Assembly: GCA_036873755.1 (NCBI GenBank)
Contig: JAVTVY010025155.1
Location: 48,955 to 112,954 of the forward strand
Length of the DNA stretch: 64,000 nt
Direction of reading: 5' to 3'
Source: Hanleya hanleyi
Taxonomy: Eukaryota; Mollusca; Polyplacophora; Lepidopleurida; Hanleyidae
A program made the translations under genes and the position numbers. The notes beneath the pieces were generated by a model. That model searched no databases, was not told where the DNA came from, and saw only the letters and a program-made list of their open reading frames with translations. Shown here one piece after another: positions 26,526-37,580 of the stretch (its first letter is position 1; each line of letters starts with the position of its first letter).

Positions 26526-26689
26526 ATGATGCTGAATCTTCCGATTCGTAAACCTCCTACGAGTTCGTAAACCTCCTAAATTGTCGGCTAAAAAATATTG
26601 CAGTATTAGGCATGTGAATGCGATCTGATGATCGATACGAAAACAATTTAGTCCATGAGCCAGACCAGATATCGGTACCACCTGGGGTG

Positions 26690-28850
26690 GCAAATTCTCA
26701 TTATGTTTTTTTGGAAGCCCTATATCCATAGATGCAAAAAAACTTTGAAAGCAATCCAGGACTCACAGCTTAATGGTAGTAATCACCTCTTAACGACGGA
26801 CACCCGAGTCCAATCTGAGGGACCAGATTTGGGGGTAGGGGAAATACAAAGTTAAATAACTTTGCAAGTAATGGTGATATAGTAACATTTGGCCGCTCGA
26901 AATGTTGGTAATTTGATCCTCTATATGGTGGTATCTGTTATATGCTAATTTGTCAATTATGTAGGTCACCAGAGGTCAAAAGGTCACGAAATCTGAATCC
27001 TGACTAAAATGTGACCACCTGTAGGAAAACACGCTGCAGATACCATACCAAAGGGATTTTCTCAACGTAAATGGGTTCAAATGGAAGCCAAGAAGTACCC
27101 AAGTCTATAATAAGTCGAAACAAGTTGAGTGTATTATTATTTAGACGGTGGCACAGAACTATTTTTGACGTATTTTCAAAAATGGTCTTTTTATTGCGCT
27201 AAAAACAGGCAAAATTGTATGAAGTGAAAAAGCTTGAAATTAGTTGCATATTTTGAGAACTAACTTCTCCAAATGCTAATGGCCATGTCTTAGGTCTATT
27301 CAGTGATTAGTTAAGCTACATTTCGAGGTAATTAGGTCACCAGAGGTCAAGGGCAAAGATTGTCAATTATTAATTTTCTACATTTTTACTTGGGACTTTC
27401 ATATTACAATGTATTTACATCAGAGCCATCGCTGGTGAACCCTGTACCCTATAGCCAGTAGGGCATAGTGTACACCAGGATGCGAGTGCACCAGGTATGG
27501 GTGTCCCCAGGGGTCAAAGGTCAATCGTCCTCCAAATCCCCTTTATCGCTCGTTAAGGAGCTGAAACGGGTGTTATGGCCTAAAGTTAGGGCGTTACGGT
27601 GTTGAGACGGGCGTTAAGGCGTAATGACGGGCGTTGACGGCGTCACTGCATTTCGATGTATTGGTGGCAATTCCATGAAAATCAGACCTTCTGAGCTAGT
27701 TCACCAGGGCGTTGAAGCGTTAAGCAAAGCGCTGATGGGCGTTACTGTCTATAAATGCAAGCGTATTTCCAAATCTCCTGGGGTGGCAAATTCTCGTTAT
27801 GTTTGTTGGAAGTCCTATATCCATAGATGAAAAAAAACTTTGAAAGCAATCCGGGACTCACAGTTTAAAGGTAGTAATCACCTCTTAAAGATGGACACCG
27901 GAGTCCAATCTGAGAGACCAGATTTTGGGGTAGGGGAAATATAAAGTTGAATAACTTTGCAAGTGATGGTGATATAGTGACATTGGGCCACTCGAAATTT
28001 TGGTAATCTGATCCTCTATCTGTTGGTATCTGTTATATGCTAATATGCCAATTATGTAGGCCACCAGAGGTCAAAAGGTCACGAAATCTGAGCCCTGTCT
28101 AAAACGTGACCACCTGTAGGAAAACTCGCTGCAGATACCATATCAATGGGACTTTCTTAACAAAAATGGGTTGAAATGGAAGCCGAGAAGTACCCAAGTC
28201 TATAATAAGTCTAAACAAGTGGAGGTTATTATTATTGAGACTGTGGCACAGAACTGTTTTTGACACATTTTCAAAAATAGTCTTTTTATTGCGCTAAAAA
28301 CAGGCAAAATTGTATGAAGTTGGACAGCCTGATATTAGTTGCATATTTTGACAAATAACTACTCCAAATGCTAATGGTCAAGTCTTGGGTCTATTCAGGG
28401 ATTAGTTAAGCTACTTTTTGGGGTAATTAGGTCAACAGAGGTCAAGGCCAAAGATTGTGAATTATTAATTTTCTACATTTTTACTTGGGACTTTCATATT
28501 ACAATGTATTTACATTGCAACCAGTTTCAAGTATAGAGCATCAGAGCCATCGTCCCCGTAGGGCATAGGGTACACCAGGATGCGAGTGCACCAGGTACGG
28601 ATGTACGCAGGAGTCAAAGGTCAATCGTCCTCAAAATCTCCTTTATCGCTCGTTAAGGCGCTGAGACGGGCGTTAAGGCGTAAAGATAGGGCGCTGAGGC
28701 GTTGAGACGAGCGTTAAGGCGTAACGAAGGGCGTTGACGGCGTCACTACATTTCGATGTATCGGTGGCAATTCCATGAAAATCAGAACTTCTGAGCTAGT
28801 TCACCAGGGCGTTGAAGCGTTAAGCTAAGCGTTGATGGGCGTTACTGTCT
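26690..28850 (+). repeat. Element B left arm: 1.1-kb direct duplication
   Basis: 26685-27775 and 27776-28855 are two direct copies of one module that starts at GGGGTGGCAAATTCTC and ends with the GGCGTTA-rich promoter-like block. Only the second copy leads into a gene; the first runs straight into the next copy. Scattered substitutions separate them. A single inverted copy makes up the right arm (30540-31640). Confidence 0.85.
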
Positions 28851-28860
28851 GTAAATGCAA
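28640..28860 (+). promoter_or_regulatory. GGCGTT-repeat promoter block
   Basis: Dense GGCGTTAAG and GGGCGTTGA words precede a CTGTCTGTAAATG sequence where the paralogous block at 56724 has a TATA box. The same block occurs at 27560-27770, 30540-30760 (inverted), 53320-53460 (inverted) and 56550-56735, and a partial one at 29570-29740. Its position upstream of the small gene in every gene-bearing copy argues that it drives that gene. Confidence 0.55.
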
Positions 28861-28902
28861 GCGTATTTGCAAAACACGCACAGTCGACGTTCAAGCGTCA
28901 AC

Positions 28903-29334
28903 ATGGCTTATACTTGCTCTAAGTGCGAACGATACGATGTGATGCGACATGAGAGAAATATACATGGGATTGAAGACTCCGAGGCACAAGAACCCGATAC
29001 AGAGAGTGATGAGAGTCCATCGAGTGATACCGAAACAGATATTGCTGAGAGTTTATCTAGTGATACGGAGAGCTTGACCTCAGATAGTCAGCGTACGTCC
29101 GAGGAAAGTGAAGCAGAACCTGCCTTCTGGGATCAGGAAACAGCCATGGCGATCTATGAACAGCATACCTTACTATCGCTGGAAATGAAAGGCGACCCCA
29201 CGCACAGGTCCATCATGAAAACCAAGCGTCACTTGGTAGAGGATACGGGGCTACCACCCACCGAGGCCCTGGAAAATGCGATCAGGATGCGCAAACAAAC
29301 TCTTTCAGGACATGCTGCCTCAGTGGTATTCTGA
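28903..29334 (+). pseudogene. C2H2/acidic virus-like protein, internally deleted copy
   Basis: This is the same family as 52689-53261. It starts MAYTCSKCER, but the zinc finger is shortened between the cysteines and the first histidine. The central region from about residue 70 (FWD) jumps in frame to a later block (TAMAIYEQ), losing roughly 38 residues. The C-terminus shifts frame after RMRKQ and ends at 29334 with unrelated residues. The acidic Ser/Thr/Asp/Glu stretch is preserved. The start at 28903 is preferred over an upstream ATG because all copies share MAYTC or MAHTC. Probably non-functional. Confidence 0.7.
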
Positions 29335-29469
29335 ACTGCCCGACGATGGGCTGATGGAGCCAGAATGGTCCAAGTGAACTCCCAGAGTGAGTCAGTGAAT
29401 GAGGCATGTCCAACGCCCGTCTTAACGCATGGACGCACTAACGATGGTGAGTGAGTGAGTGAGTTTACG

Positions 29470-29570
29470 AGTAGTAGCCAAAGTGGATATTTTGGGGGTT
29501 TGAAGGAAGGTGTTTTTGGTAGAAATGGATCATTCTGGGTCCGAATGCGTCGTTTGAAGTGGCATCTTGT
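29470..29570 (+). repeat. Fragment resembling the 2.8-kb array unit
   Basis: The words TGGATATTTTGGGGGTTTG, AAGGTGTTTTTGGTAGAAAT and TGGGTCCGAATGCGTCG follow the same order as CATTTTGGGG, AAGGTATTTGGTGTCGAGAT and TTGGTCCGATTGTGTCG in each array unit (for example 40376-40446). This ties the gene cassette in element B to the array at 37.7-52 kb. Confidence 0.6.
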
Positions 29571-29960
29571 AGCAACACCCGCCAACGCAAAGCTCAATGC
29601 TTCAACGCCCTGGTGAATTAGCCCAAAAGCTCTGATTTTCATGGAATTGTCACTAATTCATTGGAAAAGCAGTGACGCCCGTCAACGTCCGTCATTACAC
29701 CGTAACGCCCTAGCATAACACCTTGACGCCGCCATGCTATAGACGGGAGAGAGAACAACTACAAGGATGACAGATGAGAGAACAACAACAACAGCCGCGT
29801 TGGACATGTTTACAATTCAAGAAGACTCTTGTCCGATCAGAGGCCGCCATATAGCGCTGCATCTGTCATATTCTCGGCTGCTCTTGTCCAATCATAAGCC
29901 GTCCTTCGAGAAAGTTTCATCTTTGCTCGGTGTGACCTAAGCATCATCGGGCAGTTCAGG
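29570..29960 (-). repeat. Cassette end region in element B
   Basis: A GGCGTT-rich block (inverted) is fused at about 29710 to the ACACCTTGACGCC..GGAGAGAGAACAAC end sequence. The latter also marks both outer ends of the 52.4-57.7 kb palindrome (52405-52450 and 57590-57640). The middle of the 3' untranslated region present at 57430-57560, including its AATAAA, is missing here. Confidence 0.6.
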
Positions 29961-29963
29961 ATA

Positions 29964-30489
29964 TCACTGAGGCAGCATGTCCTGAAAGAGTTGTTTGAGC
30001 ATTCTAATCGCATTTTCCAGGGCCTTGGTGGGTGGTAGCCCCATATCCTCTTCCAAATAACGCTTGGTCTTCATGATGGACCTGTGCGTGGGGTCGCCTT
30101 TCATTTCAAGCGGTAGTAAGGTATACTCTTCATAAATCGCCATGGCTGTTCTCTTGATGCAGGGGCGCATTTGGGTATATGCCTGTTGTAAGTTAATCCT
30201 GTCCGGCGTTCTCGATTGCTGCAGGGTGAATATTGATAGCTGCTCTCACAATACGATCCCAGAAGGTAGGTACTGCCTCACTTTCCTCGGACGTCGGCTG
30301 ACTATCTGAGGTCAAGTTCTCCGTATCACTAGATAGAATCTGAGCAATCTCTGTTTCGGTATCAGTCGATGGACTCTCATCAGTCTCTGTATCGGCTTCT
30401 TGTGCCTCGGGGTCTTCAATCCCATGTATATTTTCTCGTGTCGCATCATATCTTAACGTGCGTTCGCACTTAGAGCAAGTATGAGCCAT
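29964..30489 (-). pseudogene. C2H2/acidic virus-like protein, frameshifted copy
   Basis: Minus-strand homologue of 52689-53261. The first frame (30489-30193) begins MAHTCSKCERT and runs through the acidic region and FWDRIVRAAI. A one-base insertion near 30195 (GATTAACTT against GATAATTT in the full copies) creates a stop. The rest continues in another frame (30170-29964) with KGDPTHRSIMKTKR and LFQDMLPQ. The zinc finger is also altered after the second cysteine. A GGCGTT block and TATA-poor leader lie upstream at 30540-30760. Confidence 0.75.
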
Positions 30490-30760
30490 GTTGACGGTTG
30501 AATGTCGACTGTGCGTGTTTTGGGAATAAACTTGCTCTTACAGACGGTAACGCTCATCAACGCTTAGCTTAACGTTTCAACGCCCTGGTGAACTAGCTCT
30601 GAAGCTCTGATTTTCATGGAATTGCCACCAATACATCGAAATGCAGTGACGCCCGTCAAAGCCCGTCGTTACGCCTTAACACTCGTCTGAACGCCTCATC
30701 GCCCTATCTGTACGCCTAAACGCCCGTCTCAGCGCCTTAACGAGCGATAAAGGGGATTTG

Positions 30761-31680
30761 GAGGATGATTGACCTTTGGCCCCTGCGGACAACCATACCT
30801 GGTGCACTCGCACTCTGGTTTACCCTTTGCCCTACGGGCTATACGGTACAGGGTGCACCAGCGATATCTCTGATGCTCTATACTTGAAACTGGTTGCAAT
30901 GTAAATACCTTGTAATATGAAAGTCCCAAGTAAAAATGTAGAAAATTTATAATTGAGAATCTTTGACCTTGACCTCTGGTGACCTAATTACCTGGATATT
31001 TAGCTTAACTAATCCCTGAATAGACCTAAGACATGACCATCAGCATCTGGAGTAGTTATTTGTCAAAATATGCAACTAATTTCAAGCTGTCTAACTTCAT
31101 ACAATTTTGCCTGGTTTTAGCGCAATAAAAAGACCATTTTTGAAAATGCATCAAAAACAGTTCTGTGCCACAGTCTAAATAATAATTAACTCCACTTGTT
31201 TAGACTTATTATAGACTTGGGTACTTCTTGGCTTCCATTTGAACTCATTTACGTTAAGAAAGTCCCATTGGTATGGTATCTGCAGCGAGTTTTCCTACAG
31301 GTGGTCACGTTTTAGACAGGGTTCAGATTTCGTGACCTTTTGACCTTTGGTGACCTACATAAGCGAAATATTAGCATATAACAGATACCAACATATAGAG
31401 GATCAGATTACCAACATTTTGAGTGGCCGAATGTCACTATATCACCATTACTTGCAAAGATATTCGACTTTATATTTCCCCTACCCCCAAATCTGGTCCC
31501 TCAGATTGGACACGGGTGTTCGTCTTTAAGAGGTGATTACTACCACTAAGCTGTGTGTCCCGGATTGCTTTCAAAGTTTTTTTACATCTAAGGATATAGG
31601 ACTTTCAAAAAAACATAATGAGAATTTGCCACCCCAGGTGGTACCAATTGATGAAATTTTGGGGTCTGGCTCATGGACTA
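30761..31680 (-). repeat. Element B right arm (inverted subterminal region)
   Basis: Reverse complement of the left-arm module 26649-27540. It includes the clustered TGACCT half-sites near 30963 and 31335 and the terminal GGACTA. Confidence 0.8.
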
Positions 31681-31683
31681 ATT

Positions 31684-32260
31684 CGGGAAAAACATTGGCA
31701 TCGCTGTTTGCGAAGAAAATGTTTTCATTAGTTCTATGAACAGTAGAACAATATAGTTTCCTGTTAGATCTAGTGCAACAATTTTATAGTAACTCAGATG
31801 CGTTAACACGAGGAAGTGAGTAAATGTACTGTATGCAATTAAATTATTGTTGAAGAAAGGACGAGTTGCAGTAAGATGAATTTCTGTCCTATAGGTGTTG
31901 CAGTAAGAAACAGAATTTTCGTTTCATCAGCAGAATTGCCAATTTCGAATATTTCAAAGTAAAACAGTAGCTCGTTATACATGAGAAATATCGATCCAAA
32001 ATTAAGCATAATGTTCAAGTTAATAGGATGTAAAAACGTGCAAATGTGAGGGTTTTTTTTGACTTTTGGAGAGAATTTCCTTAATATTTTCCTAAATTCC
32101 AGAAAAAACACCTCGCAAACCAAATTCATTCTGATAATAATTTCGTTATTATATAATAATGCTTCATTTGTGTTAATTTCATTTTGGTTCAAGAAGTGAT
32201 TTTTGATAAAGATTGAAAAAGCAATTCGTTGTTTTTTTGCAACCTGGTACGAATCCAAAT
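31684..32260. other. Unassigned AT-rich DNA
   Basis: The 139-residue minus frame (32258-31839) is rich in Ile/Phe/Asn, as expected from AT-rich DNA, and shows no domain. Confidence 0.4.
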
Positions 32261-32266
32261 ACGTCT

Positions 32267-32390
32267 CTCAAATAAGCGATTACGCCAGTGGCCAAGTGGT
32301 AAGATCGTATATCAAAAGAAAAAAAATATCGTATGCTTCGGTGAATTATATAGTTGAATTTTGTGAGTTCGATTCGCGTCTTTGACATGA
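32267..32390 (+). other. tRNA-like / decayed SINE promoter
   Basis: CAGTGGCCAAGTGGTAAGA resembles a Pol III A box and GAGTTCGATTCGCGTC a B box about 75 bp later. The spacing and absence of a clean cloverleaf argue against a working tRNA. An old SINE or tRNA pseudogene is more likely. Confidence 0.3.
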
Positions 32391-32613
32391 TTTTTTTTCG
32401 TGTTCATAAAAACTTGAGATTATTTTCCTCGAATTGTGAAGCATAATATAACTTTAAAATGTCCATATTGATAATTTAAATTATAGATAATATATATAAT
32501 AACTCAAATGTGACAAAAGTACTCGGCATGCAGTGTCACTGTATACATGAGCGCCAGTGTACGTGTTGGTTAACTGTTCTATGTTCAAGTCAACTTTCGA
32601 ACGTTTTTATTTA

Positions 32614-32789
32614 AGAAATAATGTTTTCATAAGCGTGCTAAATCGTTAATCGTTACTTTACGCACGGTTAGTGTGGGAAAGTTTATATTTTAGGGCAAGG
32701 GCGAAGCCCGCACCCTAAAATTTATAAACTTTCCCACACTAACCGTGCGTAAATTAACGATTTAGCACGCTTATGAAAACATTATTTCT
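32614..32789. repeat. Long hairpin (foldback or MITE)
   Basis: Arms of about 75-80 bp, starting AGAAATAATGTTTTCATAAG and ending with its inverse, pair almost perfectly around GGGCAAGGGCGAAGCCC. A four-base insertion (GTTA near 32652) is the main mismatch. Confidence 0.85.
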
Positions 32790-33425
32790 ATTCTATTGCA
32801 CTACTCAAATTGATTATCAACAAAGATTACAATGAAAGATTGAAAAATATGGTAAACGTTCACAACCTTTCTTTCCTTTGTTGAAATGTGCCGTCTGCCT
32901 CAGTTGGCAGGGTGTCAATATCATTGGACGAGTTTATGTGGTCTCTCAGAAGGGGGAGCAGTGAAACGTAAATGCAACAAGCCTATTTGTGTGGCATTAT
33001 TAATCAATCACGATGGAACCAACAGTTAAACTTGAGACTGAAATTTACGTCTTGAATAAATATTAATTTACAGCGTTTTCTCAAACAATGAAAAATGCTG
33101 GCAGTATTTATTTAACTAGGAAGGAAATTTATGTTCACGGTGCTATTGGAAACATTGGCATTTTGGAAAAAACCCCCGCCAAGAATAGATTGAAATTACA
33201 AACATTTGATGTCGTTTGTAATTTCTGTGGCCTGTAACCGACATCGCATCAATGATAGACAAACCCGCCTGAAGCAGAACCGTGGCAGTTGTTGATCTCA
33301 AGCAATGATTGGTGTAACGGGAAATCTTTAGATGTATTTATTTATAAGACTTCATTATAATATAGAACGAATGTGATACATTTAAATATCCGTATTTCCT
33401 ATTTCGTTTGCCTGCCAGATCTCTT
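32790..33425. other. Unassigned non-coding DNA
   Basis: No gene or repeat was recognised. Confidence 0.4.
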
Positions 33426-33428
33426 AAT

Positions 33429-33635
33429 TTCGGTGGCCGAGTGGTCTAAGGCGCTTCACTGGTGACCGCTAGCCTCACACCGCTGAACCGGCACGGGTTC
33501 GAGCCCAGCTGGTCCATGTGTGAAAGTTTGTCTGTTACTTGCCGAAGGGCAGTGGTTCTCTCCGGGCACTCCGGCTTCCTCCACCAACCAAACTGACTGT
33601 CACGATATGAGTGAAACAAACTTGAGTGTGACATT
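33429..33635 (+). mobile_element. tRNA-derived SINE
   Basis: The head has a Ser/Leu-tRNA-like A box (GGTGGCCGAGTGGTCTAAGG) and a B box (CGGGTTCGAGCCC) at about 33498. It is followed by a conserved non-tRNA core containing CTCTCCGGGCACTCCGG and CTTCCTCCACCAACC. That core is a type I know from SINEs of molluscs and other invertebrates. A CCCTCCCTCC run follows at about 33649. It has no A-tail or clear target duplication. The small frames over it are incidental. Confidence 0.75.
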
Positions 33636-33663
33636 CAGCCAAATTCCCTCCCTCCCTCCCTCT

Positions 33664-34280
33664 TAATTTCTCATCGTCAGCGGAGAAAAATCTACCTTTG
33701 TTCAGCTGGTCACACTCGTGTTGTGTCTCATTTAAAACCGCAAGAAGATATTTATCATCTGCGTCTCTCATGAACTTTTCGATCTCCGCTTCTCTAGATA
33801 ATTCATATCTGAAAGCACGTCTTGTTTCTCCTGTTGATCTGTTTCTTGTGTACACTCGTATGTCCCAATTGGTTTGTAAATATCTGCGATTATACATTTT
33901 CTGCTTTTAAAATAAAATAAAGTTCCTACTTACAGGGTACCCATTCTATTTGTTTATTCGATTGTACATGCAGGCAGACGAGACTTTGTCCTGCCATTTA
34001 CCATATACCTATGCGTGCTAGGATAGTGATACACACTCGCGTTTTCCATTTCTGTATCACCACAGTCGGTATGTTGTATTGCCCCACTCGCTTACCGGAA
34101 CTACTTTCGCCGGTGACCTTGGCAACGTCTCGGGGGGAATCCCGTGAACTTTTGGTTTTGTTCTATTTGTAGAACTGTCAATTTCAACCATACTGATGAG
34201 TTCTGAAAGTTATTTTTGCAACCGAATAGCATAAAAAGTCTAAATAAAAATATTATTAGAATAAAAACCAACAGAAAACG
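33664..34280. other. Unassigned DNA
   Basis: No recognisable gene. A 120-residue minus frame (33897-33535) overlaps the SINE and has no visible domain. Confidence 0.4.
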
Positions 34281-34719
34281 AGAGATCCTGAAGGATCTTG
34301 GCGCCCACCATTGTCCGATAATTGTAAGCTAATGACTAGAGGATCTTTTTGTCCATTGTGACTGAACAAACGATTGATTTGTAATTTTGTTTACAGAATT
34401 TCGAATCTGAGTGAAAAGGATCAGAAAAGGCCACTGAAAAACACCAAGATATAATCTAAGTTTCAGGAGTTTCAAGATTTCTAGAAACTGTACTTATGTT
34501 GGTTGTTATAATACAAGAGAAATGAGCAAAGTTAGTCTGAAAGTGAATGTACATGTACGGAGGATTCTTCGCCTTTGTTTCGTAGTATTTTTTTTATTTA
34601 TTTTTTTGCACGTGTCATCATTGGGTACTGGAAGCGAAGACCAATCTCTTTGACACTTTGGCATGAGCTATGAAACATACTTAAGATTTTATAATTAAGA
34701 ACGAATGCTAATTCTGTTC

Positions 34720-35004
34720 TGTTTATATGCAGTAGTCTACAGTTGTCGAGTTGTGACGTTGAGTCACAAGAGTCACGTCCCTTCATATAGCCGACCCGCC
34801 GGCAGACGAAAGGGTGGAGCAGTTCACTTGCTACTGCATGGACTAAAGAAAGCTGATTTAAAATTTGAAGAAATACATTTTAATTCCGAATTATTTGAAC
34901 TCCTTGCTATGGAAGGTGAAGGTATGGATATTCTCTATAGTCAATATATAGAATATGCCCCACCGTTTGATCCGCCGACTCTTGTGATGTAACGTCACAA
35001 CTCG
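34720..35004. repeat. Inverted-repeat-flanked segment inside the core-repeat element
   Basis: GTCGAGTTGTGACGTTGAG near 34744 is mirrored by AACGTCACAACTCGAGAA near 34990, enclosing about 250 bp with an open frame of 95 codons (34705-34992). The frame has no recognised domain. Confidence 0.45.
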
Positions 35005-35039
35005 AGAATACCGAATTCATTTGAAGCGTAACTTGGATT

Positions 35040-37480
35040 TTCGAATCGGACCAAAAAAGGTACCTTGTACTACTAGGCCCCATGTGGGACCTGTGTACCA
35101 AATTTCAGAAAGATCAATGAAATATTTCCTGAGAATTGACGGTAACAATGTTTCAAGGGGAAATTCAAGATGGCCGCCTTCTGGCCATATTGGATTTTCG
35201 ATTCGGATCCAAAAAGGTATCTTGCACAACTAGACCATAAGGGGAACCTTTGTACCAAATTTGAGAAAGATCCATGAAGTACTTCCTGAGAAATCACGAT
35301 AACAAATTTGCATGGGAAAATCCAAGATGGCCGCCTGTTGGCCATATTGAATTTTCGAATCGGACCAGAAAAGGTATCTTGCACAACTAGACGACAAGGT
35401 GAACCTGCGTACCAAATTTAACAAAGATCCATGCAGTAGTTCCTGAGAAATCGCAATAACAAAGTTTCATGGGGAAATCCAAGATGACCGCCTGAAGGAC
35501 ATATTGGATTTTGGAATCGGTCCAGAAAAGGTATCTTGCACAATTGAACCTGTGTATCAAATTTGAGAAAGATCCAGGCAGTACGTCCTGAGAAATCATG
35601 ATAAAAAAATTTCATGGGGAAGTCTAACATGGCTGCCTGGTGACCGTATTGGATTTTCGATTCGGACCGAAAAAGGCATCTTGCATATCGATTGCGTACC
35701 TGTGTACCAAAATTGAGAAAGATCCATGCAGTAGTTCCTGAGAAATGACAATAAAGTTTCATGGGGAAATCCAAGATGGCTGCCTGGTGGCCATACTGGA
35801 TTTTCAAATCGTACCAGGAAAGGTATCTTGCACAACTAGATCCCAAGGGGAACCTGTGTACGAAATTTGAGAAAGATCCATGCAGTAGTTCCTGAGAAAT
35901 CGCGATAACAAGGTTTCATGGGGAAATCCAATATGGCTGCCTGGTGGCCATATTGGTTTTTCGAATCGGACCGAAAAAGGTATCTTGCACAATTAGACCC
36001 CAAGGGGAACCTGTGTACCAAATTTTAGAAAGATCCATGCAGTAGTTCCTGAGAAATCGCGATAACAAGGTTTCATGGAGAAATTCAAGATGGCTGCCTT
36101 GTGGCCATATTGGATTTTCGATTCGGACCAAAAAAGGTATCTTGCACAACTAGACCCCAAGGGGAACCTGTGTACCAAATTTGAGAAAGATCCATACAGT
36201 ACTTCCTGAGAAATGACGATAATAAAGTTTCATGGGGAAATCCAAGATGGCTGCCTGGTGGCCATATTGGATTTTCGAATCGGACCAGAAAAGGTATCTT
36301 GCACAACTAGACCCCAAGGGGAACCTGTGCACCAAATTTGAGAAAGATCCATGCAGTAGTTCCTGAGAAATTGCAATAACAAGGTTTCAAAGGGAAATCC
36401 AAGATGGCTGCCTGGTGGCCATATTGGATTTTCGAATCGGACCAAAAAAGGTATGTTGCACAACTAGACCCCAAGGGGAACCTGTGTACCAAATTTGAGA
36501 AAGATCCATGCAGCAGTTCCTGAGAAATCGCGATAACAAGGTTTCATGGGGGGAATCCAAGATGGCTGCCTGGTGGCCATATTGGATTTTCGAATCGGAC
36601 CAGAAAAGGTATCTTGCACAACTAGACCCCAAGGGGAACCTGTGTACCAAATTTGAGAAAGATCCATGCAGTAGTTCCTGAGAAATCGCGATAACAAGGT
36701 TTCATGGGGAAATCCAAGATGGCTGCCTGGTGGCCATATTGGATTTTGGAATCGGACCAAAAAAGGTTTCCTGCACAACTAGACCCCAAGGGGAACCTGT
36801 GTAGCAAATTTGAGAAAGATCCATCCAGTAGTTCATGAGAAATCGCGATAACAAGGTTTCATGGGGAAATCCAAGATGGCTGCCTGGTGGCCATATTGGA
36901 TTTTCGAATCAGACCAAAATAGGTTTCTTGCAAAACTAGATCCCAAGGGGAACCTGTGTACCAAATTTGAGAAAGATCCATGCAGTAGTTCCTGAGAAAT
37001 CGCGATAACAAGGTTTCATGGGGAAATCCAAGATGGCTGCCTGGTGGCCATATTGGATTTTCGAATCAGACCAAAAATGGTATCTGCACAACTAGGCCCC
37101 AAGGGGAACCTGTGTACCAAATTTGAGAAAGATCCATGCAGTAGTTCCTGAGAAATCACGATAACAAGGTTTCATGGGGAAATCCAAGATGGCTGCCTGG
37201 TGGCCATATTGGATTTTCGAATCGGACCAAAAAGGTTTCTTGCACAACTAGACCCCAAGGGGAACCTGTGTACCAAATTTGAGAAAGATCCATGCAGTAG
37301 TTCCTGAGAAATCGCGATAACAAGGTTTCATGGGGAAATCCAAGATGGCCGCCTGGTGGCCATATTGGATTTTCGAATCGGACCAAAAAAGGTTTATTGC
37401 ACAACTAGACCCCAAGGGGAACCTGTGTACCAAATTTGAGAAAGATCCATGAAGTAGTTCCTGAGAAATCGCGATAACAA
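35040..37480. repeat. 157-bp core tandem array, 16 copies
   Basis: Each unit contains AATCCAAGATGGCTGCCTGG, GGCCATATTGGATTTTCGA, CGGACCAAAAAAGGTAT, GGGGAACCTGTGTACC and GAAAGATCCATGCAGTAGT. The first five or six copies are diverged; those from about 35,900 onward are nearly identical. The many overlapping minus-strand frames follow from the near-157 spacing and are not genes. Confidence 0.95.
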
Positions 37481-37580
37481 GAATTGTTTACGGACGGACG
37501 GACGGACTGACGGACGACGGACGACGGACCACGGACGAAAAGTGATTTGAACAGCCCACCATCTGGTGATGGTGGGCTAA

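Larger units (their letters stand above)
26649..31680. mobile_element. Element B: TAGTCCATG-ended element carrying virus-like gene copies
   Basis: The left end TAGTCCATGAGCCAGACC is mirrored at the right (TCTGGCTCATGGACTA), and ATT occurs on both flanks (26646-26648 and 31681-31683), consistent with a 3-bp target duplication. The arms are inverted copies of each other: the terminal 50 bp, the ~1-kb subterminal region and a C2H2/acidic gene occur on both sides. The left arm has an extra tandem copy of the subterminal region. The middle, about 29.47-29.76 kb, joins a fragment like the 2.8-kb array unit to the GGCGTT-rich end of the gene cassette. No transposase was seen. Confidence 0.7.
34283..37580. 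mobile_element. Core-repeat element with 157-bp array and terminal hairpin
   Basis: The left end shows a short palindrome (GATCCTGAAGGATC) followed by GCGCCCACCATTG. The right end carries a (GGAC)n-rich block and a hairpin, GCCCACCAT facing ATGGTGGGC, then CTAA. The body holds a 157-bp tandem array. A 3'-terminal hairpin followed by CTRR, with internal core tandem repeats, is the layout of non-autonomous Helitron-like elements. Helitron membership is an inference, because no 5' TC end or Rep/helicase gene was identified. Confidence 0.5.

Noticed and set aside
31839..32258. 139-residue minus-strand protein
   Set aside because: Ile/Phe/Asn-rich composition typical of AT-rich DNA, no domain and no supporting context.
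33431..33515. Functional tRNA gene
   Set aside because: A and B boxes are present, but a SINE core with CTCTCCGGGCACTCCGG follows and no proper cloverleaf closes.
35073..37433. Series of overlapping 60-140-residue minus-strand proteins
   Set aside because: They repeat with the 157-bp array and arise from its periodicity; no domain.
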